Assembly: GCF_049800775.1 (NCBI RefSeq)
Contig: NZ_JBNAFR010000001.1
Span: 310,001 to 374,000, forward strand
Origin: Dinoroseobacter sp049800775
Lineage (GTDB): Bacteria > Pseudomonadota > Alphaproteobacteria > Rhodobacterales > Rhodobacteraceae
DNA: 64,000 nucleotides
Reading direction: 5' to 3'
In this document: one piece after another, positions 60,601-64,000 of the stretch
Numbering within the stretch: position 1 is the first letter of the stretch
How the letters are laid out: the number at the start of each line of letters is the position of its first letter
Program-made: the position numbers and the translations under genes
Notes under the pieces: generated by a model
Databases searched by the model: none
Told to the model about the DNA's origin: nothing
The model's input: only the letters and a program-made list of their open reading frames with translations

Positions 60601-63153
60601 ATGCCAGATACAACCACATCTGACCGCACCCAAATCCTGGGAACCGGTCAAACCGAGACCCTGCAGGGCACCTCGGGAGCGGACGAAATCCTGGCCCTGG
60701 CCGGCGATGACGTGATCGAAAGCGCCGGGGGCGAGGATGTTATCTATGGCGACTTCATCGGGCAGAACCTGCTCGAGGGGGCCGACACCGCCACCAGCTT
60801 TGCCCAATATGGCGAGACCGGAGCCTGGACCGTGCGCGACGAAGGCAATGGCCATTCCAGCATGACCCAGTCCGTCGACACGCTCGCCGGGGCCACCTAC
60901 GAGATCAGCTTCGAGCTGGCCGCAAACTACGGGGCCAACGTGCTCAGCGGTGCAGTCGAGGTTCTGTGGAATGGCGAAGTCATCAGCACGTTCGACACCA
61001 ACAGCGCGGTGTTTCAGGATCAGATGGTGGCCTTTAAGGGCACGGGCGGCCCGGGCGAGCTGACTTTCCGTTCGGTCGAGTCCACCGCATCAAGCGGCCC
61101 CGAGATCCTGACAGATCTGCCGGTTTTCTACTATGAGACCGACAAGGAGATCGGCGGCGAGACCGTCACGGTCAAGAGCATCGCCGAGGGTCAATCCCAC
61201 ATCTATCAGGTGCTCAACGGCAAGCTGCATATCTTTGACCCGCTGACCGAAACCTACACGCCCGCCGGGGCCGAGGCGACCGTGGTGGTCAATGCCATCG
61301 GGTTCAACCAGCAGGACAACCTGATCTACGGCCTCGCGGTCAAGCCCGGCGTGGACGCGCTCGGCAACGCGGTCGCCGAAGCGGATCTGATGATGTATGA
61401 CGCCTCGGGCGCGGCCTACCGGATCGGCGAGACCCCCTATCGCAGCTGGACCGCCGATATCGATGATGACGGCAATCTCTGGGCGTTTCACTCCAGCATG
61501 GACCGCGTCACACGGATCGATCTCGACCAGCTCGACGCGGAGGGCAACCCGGTCACCGAGACCTACAAGTTCCCCAAGGACATGATCACCGACAAGGTCT
61601 GGGATGTGGGCTTTGATGCGGCCACGAACACCTTCTACGGCATCGTCAAACCCGAGGTGGCCGGCGACGCGGCAAAGCTGTTCCAGATCGACATCTCGCA
61701 GGTCGAAAGCGGCGGTGAGCCGATCTTCTCGACCACGCCGATCAGCGGCACGGTGATCGACGGCGTTCTGCTGGACGGGGTGCCCGCGATCACCTTCGGG
61801 GCCTTCGTGGTCGATGGCGATGGCAACCTCTATGCGGGCGGCAATAGCGGCGACCATGACATGGACAGCAGCACGAACTCTTCGGGCGGGATCTATCAGG
61901 TTCTCACCGATGCCCAGACCGGGGTCGTCACGCTGGAGCTTGTCTCGGACGCGCCCAAGGCCAGTTCCAATGACGGCGCGGTGGATCCGCGCACCATGGA
62001 TCCCTTCGCCGACAAGGACCAATACGCCCAGGTCCTGATCCGCTCGCCCGAAGTGGTCGAGACCCCGGATGACGCGACCACTTACGACGATCAGATCCAT
62101 TCCGGCGCTGACGCAGACACGGTCTATGGCGGCTATGGCGAGGACACGATCATCGGCGCGGGTCGCGGCGACACCCTGAGCGGTGGGGCCGAGAACGACG
62201 CGATCTATGGCGGTGCGGGCCCGAACAGCACCTCGACAACGGTCTCGACCTATGACGCGGACGGGGTGCGCTACGACGCCGACGGCAACATCCTGCCCGA
62301 GGATGACGACACGCTCTATGGCGGCGAAGGGGATGACTACCTCAGCGGCTCGGCGGGTCACGACAAGCTCCATGGCGGGGTTGGCAATGACACGCTGGAC
62401 GGCGGCACCGGGTTCGACGAGCTCTATGGCGATGCCGGCGACGACATCCTCAACGGCGGCAGCGATCAGGACACGCTCTGGGGCGGTGATGGCGCCGACA
62501 CCATGAATGGCGGCTCGGGTCACGATACGCTCCATGGTGAGCTCGGACAGGACGTCATGATCGGCGGCAGCGGGGATGACACCCTCTCGGGCGGCGCGGA
62601 CGCGGACGACGTCAAGGGCGGTTCGGGGGCCGATATCCTCCATGGCGATGCCGGGGACGACAAGCTCGATGGCGGGACCGGCGATGACGAGGTCTTCGGC
62701 GGGGACGGCGCGGACTATATCAAGGGCGGCTCCGGCAATGACCTGATGGTCGGCGGCGAAGGCAAGGACAAGCTCTCGGGCTATGTCGGGGATGACATCC
62801 TCGATGGCGGCGCAGGGGCGGACCGGCTCTATCTCGGGGCCGGGGCGGATATCGCCTCGGGCGGGTCGGGCAGCGACCGGTTCATCTTCCGCGCGGATGA
62901 CCTCGATGGCAGCCAGGATCAGATCACCGATTTCCGCAATGCGGGCGGCGAATCCGATCGGCTGGACCTGCGGTCCCTGGACCTTTTGTCCGATGCCATG
63001 ACCGAGGATCTCTGGATCGCGAGCTTCGTGGCCCAGGAGCAGGATAACAGCGTCTCGGTGGATCTGGGCGGCTGCACGATCAGCTTCGATGCTCGCGACG
63101 GAGGGCCCGCCGACGCGCTCTATCTCGAGATTTGCGACGGCATCCTGTTCTGA
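60601..63153 (+). CDS. RTX calcium-binding secreted protein co-transcribed with algD
   Basis: The protein has 850 residues from ATG 60601 (GAGAGGA upstream). A short RTX block about 20-50 (GTSGADEILALAGDDVI) is followed by a jelly-roll-like carbohydrate-binding domain about 55-165. A propeller-like region about 175-485 follows (IYQVLNGKLHIFDPLTETYT, SWTADIDDDGNLWAFHSSMD). About twenty GGxGxDxLx nonapeptides fill about 495-760. A C-terminal DRFIFRADDLDGSQDQITDF segment and a hydrophobic end LYLEICDGILF fit type I secretion. There is no N-terminal signal and no parallel-beta-helix epimerase domain like AlgE-type RTX enzymes. Probably a matrix protein. No type I exporter genes are adjacent. Confidence 0.88.
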   Translation: MPDTTTSDRTQILGTGQTETLQGTSGADEILALAGDDVIESAGGEDVIYGDFIGQNLLEGADTATSFAQYGETGAWTVRDEGNGHSSMTQSVDTLAGATYEISFELAANYGANVLSGAVEVLWNGEVISTFDTNSAVFQDQMVAFKGTGGPGELTFRSVESTASSGPEILTDLPVFYYETDKEIGGETVTVKSIAEGQSHIYQVLNGKLHIFDPLTETYTPAGAEATVVVNAIGFNQQDNLIYGLAVKPGVDALGNAVAEADLMMYDASGAAYRIGETPYRSWTADIDDDGNLWAFHSSMDRVTRIDLDQLDAEGNPVTETYKFPKDMITDKVWDVGFDAATNTFYGIVKPEVAGDAAKLFQIDISQVESGGEPIFSTTPISGTVIDGVLLDGVPAITFGAFVVDGDGNLYAGGNSGDHDMDSSTNSSGGIYQVLTDAQTGVVTLELVSDAPKASSNDGAVDPRTMDPFADKDQYAQVLIRSPEVVETPDDATTYDDQIHSGADADTVYGGYGEDTIIGAGRGDTLSGGAENDAIYGGAGPNSTSTTVSTYDADGVRYDADGNILPEDDDTLYGGEGDDYLSGSAGHDKLHGGVGNDTLDGGTGFDELYGDAGDDILNGGSDQDTLWGGDGADTMNGGSGHDTLHGELGQDVMIGGSGDDTLSGGADADDVKGGSGADILHGDAGDDKLDGGTGDDEVFGGDGADYIKGGSGNDLMVGGEGKDKLSGYVGDDILDGGAGADRLYLGAGADIASGGSGSDRFIFRADDLDGSQDQITDFRNAGGESDRLDLRSLDLLSDAMTEDLWIASFVAQEQDNSVSVDLGGCTISFDARDGGPADALYLEICDGILF

Positions 63154-63171
63154 CACCCTATGGGGCGGGCT

Positions 63172-63786
63172 TCAAAAGAGGCCCGCCTCCTTCGCGATCA
63201 TCGCCGCCTGGGTTCGGTTCTTGGCGTCGATCTTGCGGCAGAGCGTTTTGACATGGAGCTTGATCGTCACCTCCTGCAGATCCAGCTCCCGCGCGATTTC
63301 CTTGTTGGACAGGCCGCGACACAAACCGCCCAGCACCTGATGCTCCCGCTCCGAGAGCTGCTTGGCCAGGGGGATCTCGGCGGTTTCCTCCTCGGCATTG
63401 AGGAAATCGAGGGGGACATAGGTTTCCCCCATCGCCATGAATTTCACCGCGTTCACCATGGATTTCGCCGCCATGGTCTTGGGCAGAAAACCGATCGCCC
63501 CCGCATCGATGGCATCCTGTGCGATCACCTTGGAGGCCGTCCCGGACATCATCGCCACGGGCCGCCCGAAGGACGCATCAATGGCCTTTTTCAACCCGTT
63601 GAGCCCATCCATCCCCGGCATGGTGTAGTCCAGCAGCACGAGGTCATAGGCGATATCATTGCTGATCTTCTCGCAGGCAGCGTCCAGAGATCCGCAGGTT
63701 TCCACCTCGAACCCGCCCTCGGCCTTCAGGAAGGAGGCGAGCGTTTCCAGAACGAGATCATGGTCGTCGGCGAGCAATACACGCAT
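63172..63786 (-). CDS. LuxR/NarL-family response regulator
   Basis: The protein has 204 residues from ATG 63786; ATG 63813 is possible but would overlap the upstream gene. The receiver domain has VLLADDHDLVLETL, phospho-acceptor Asp in LVLLDYTMPGMDGL (about 53) and Lys in IGFLPKTMA. The C-terminal LuxR helix-turn-helix reads LSEREHQVLGGLCRGLSNKE, then LDLQEVTIKLHVKTLCRKI. It converges on the RTX gene with an 18-bp gap and lies 10 bp downstream of a receiver-domain protein on the same strand, probably its kinase. Confidence 0.92.
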   Translation of the reverse strand: MRVLLADDHDLVLETLASFLKAEGGFEVETCGSLDAACEKISNDIAYDLVLLDYTMPGMDGLNGLKKAIDASFGRPVAMMSGTASKVIAQDAIDAGAIGFLPKTMAAKSMVNAVKFMAMGETYVPLDFLNAEEETAEIPLAKQLSEREHQVLGGLCRGLSNKEIARELDLQEVTIKLHVKTLCRKIDAKNRTQAAMIAKEAGLF

Positions 63787-63796
63787 GGCAGAAGCC

Positions 63797-64000
63797 TCAG
63801 TTGGGGTCTCCATGATATTCCGAAAGAACAGAAGATAAATGGTTAAGGTCCGTCGGTTTGGCCAGAACCATGTCGACCGTACCGTTTGTGACACGCGGAT
63901 CGGACAGGCGACGGGCCAATGCGGTTACAAGGATCACCGGGATATCCGGGTTCGCGCGCTTGACGCGCTCGGCCAGATCGCCGCCATTCATCTCGGGCAT
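63797..64000 (-). CDS. Receiver-domain C-terminus, probably of a hybrid histidine kinase (partial)
   Basis: 67 codons are visible, ending in TGA at 63797; the start is beyond the window. The segment MPEMNGGDLAERVKRANPDI continues into ILVTALARRL and MVLAKPTDLNHLSSVL. These are the post-phosphorylation loop, the Thr-containing strand and the conserved Lys of a receiver domain. Placed directly before a NarL-type regulator, it is most likely the end of a hybrid sensor kinase. Confidence 0.75.
   Translation of the reverse strand: MPEMNGGDLAERVKRANPDIPVILVTALARRLSDPRVTNGTVDMVLAKPTDLNHLSSVLSEYHGDPN

Noticed and set aside
62100..62860. CRISPR array or DNA tandem repeat
   Set aside because: The repetition is at the protein level (GGxGxDxLx nonapeptides); the DNA repeats vary and have no spacer structure.

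Overview
The window reads as a chromosomal segment of a high-GC marine-type alphaproteobacterium, most likely Rhodobacterales (Roseobacter/Paracoccaceae group). This is inferred from the strong G/C third-position bias, a monomeric NADP isocitrate dehydrogenase, a VPLPA-CTERM protein, a DUF2478 gene beside a molybdoenzyme, and phnM/DUF1045/phnN. No species can be named from sequence alone.

Layout. (1) 1-5.1 kb: an aldo/keto reductase locus (a partial AKR, a TIGR04076-like protein, an FCD-type GntR regulator and an AKR-RidA fusion), then icd. (2) 5.1-9.4 kb: a Crp/Fnr regulator and a divergent OmpR-type response regulator / hybrid histidine kinase pair, followed by a 465-bp regulatory gap holding a tandem 10-bp repeat. 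(3) 9.4-19.0 kb, the most notable region: two di-haem peroxidases, a Tat-exported Rieske protein and an AioA-like molybdoenzyme. This is the gene set of the dissimilatory iodate reductase IdrABP1P2. It is followed by a HEAT-repeat protein, a MoeA and a DUF2478 protein that look like a cofactor and maturation module. (4) 19.1-20.8 kb: a small membrane protein plus HlyD-type adaptor, then tRNA-Arg(UCU). (5) 21.0-23.9 kb: a graveyard of frameshifted genes (NarX/NarL-type pair, Na/Pi cotransporter, STAS protein, binding-protein-like gene).

(6) 23.9-28.2 kb: a MerR/MFS pair with a textbook 19-bp-spacer promoter, a VPLPA-CTERM six-repeat protein and a LacI regulator. (7) 28.4-34.7 kb: a LacI-type palindrome and an ABC sugar importer with an MGH1-like glycosidase and a D-lyxose/D-mannose isomerase, which together suggest uptake and breakdown of a mannosyl- or glucosyl-glycerate-like solute. 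(8) 34.7-38.8 kb: LysR, a Tat-exported metallo-beta-lactamase-fold protein, two SnoaL-like genes and a siderophore-interacting flavoprotein. (9) 38.8-42.8 kb: accessory phosphonate genes phnM, DUF1045, phnN, an HAD hydrolase and phnF, without the C-P lyase core. (10) 42.9-48.1 kb: an AKR, a second molybdopterin oxidoreductase, a hypothetical protein and an FAD protein.

(11) 48.2-63.2 kb: a nearly complete alginate-type exopolysaccharide locus. algC and algF-algI-algJ-algX run leftward; alg44-alg8-algA and algD-RTX protein run rightward. It covers precursor synthesis (AlgC, AlgA, AlgD), polymerisation (Alg8/Alg44) and O-acetylation (AlgI/J/F/X), but no AlgE, AlgK, AlgG or AlgL is visible. The window ends in a LuxR-type response regulator and the C-terminus of a receiver-domain protein.
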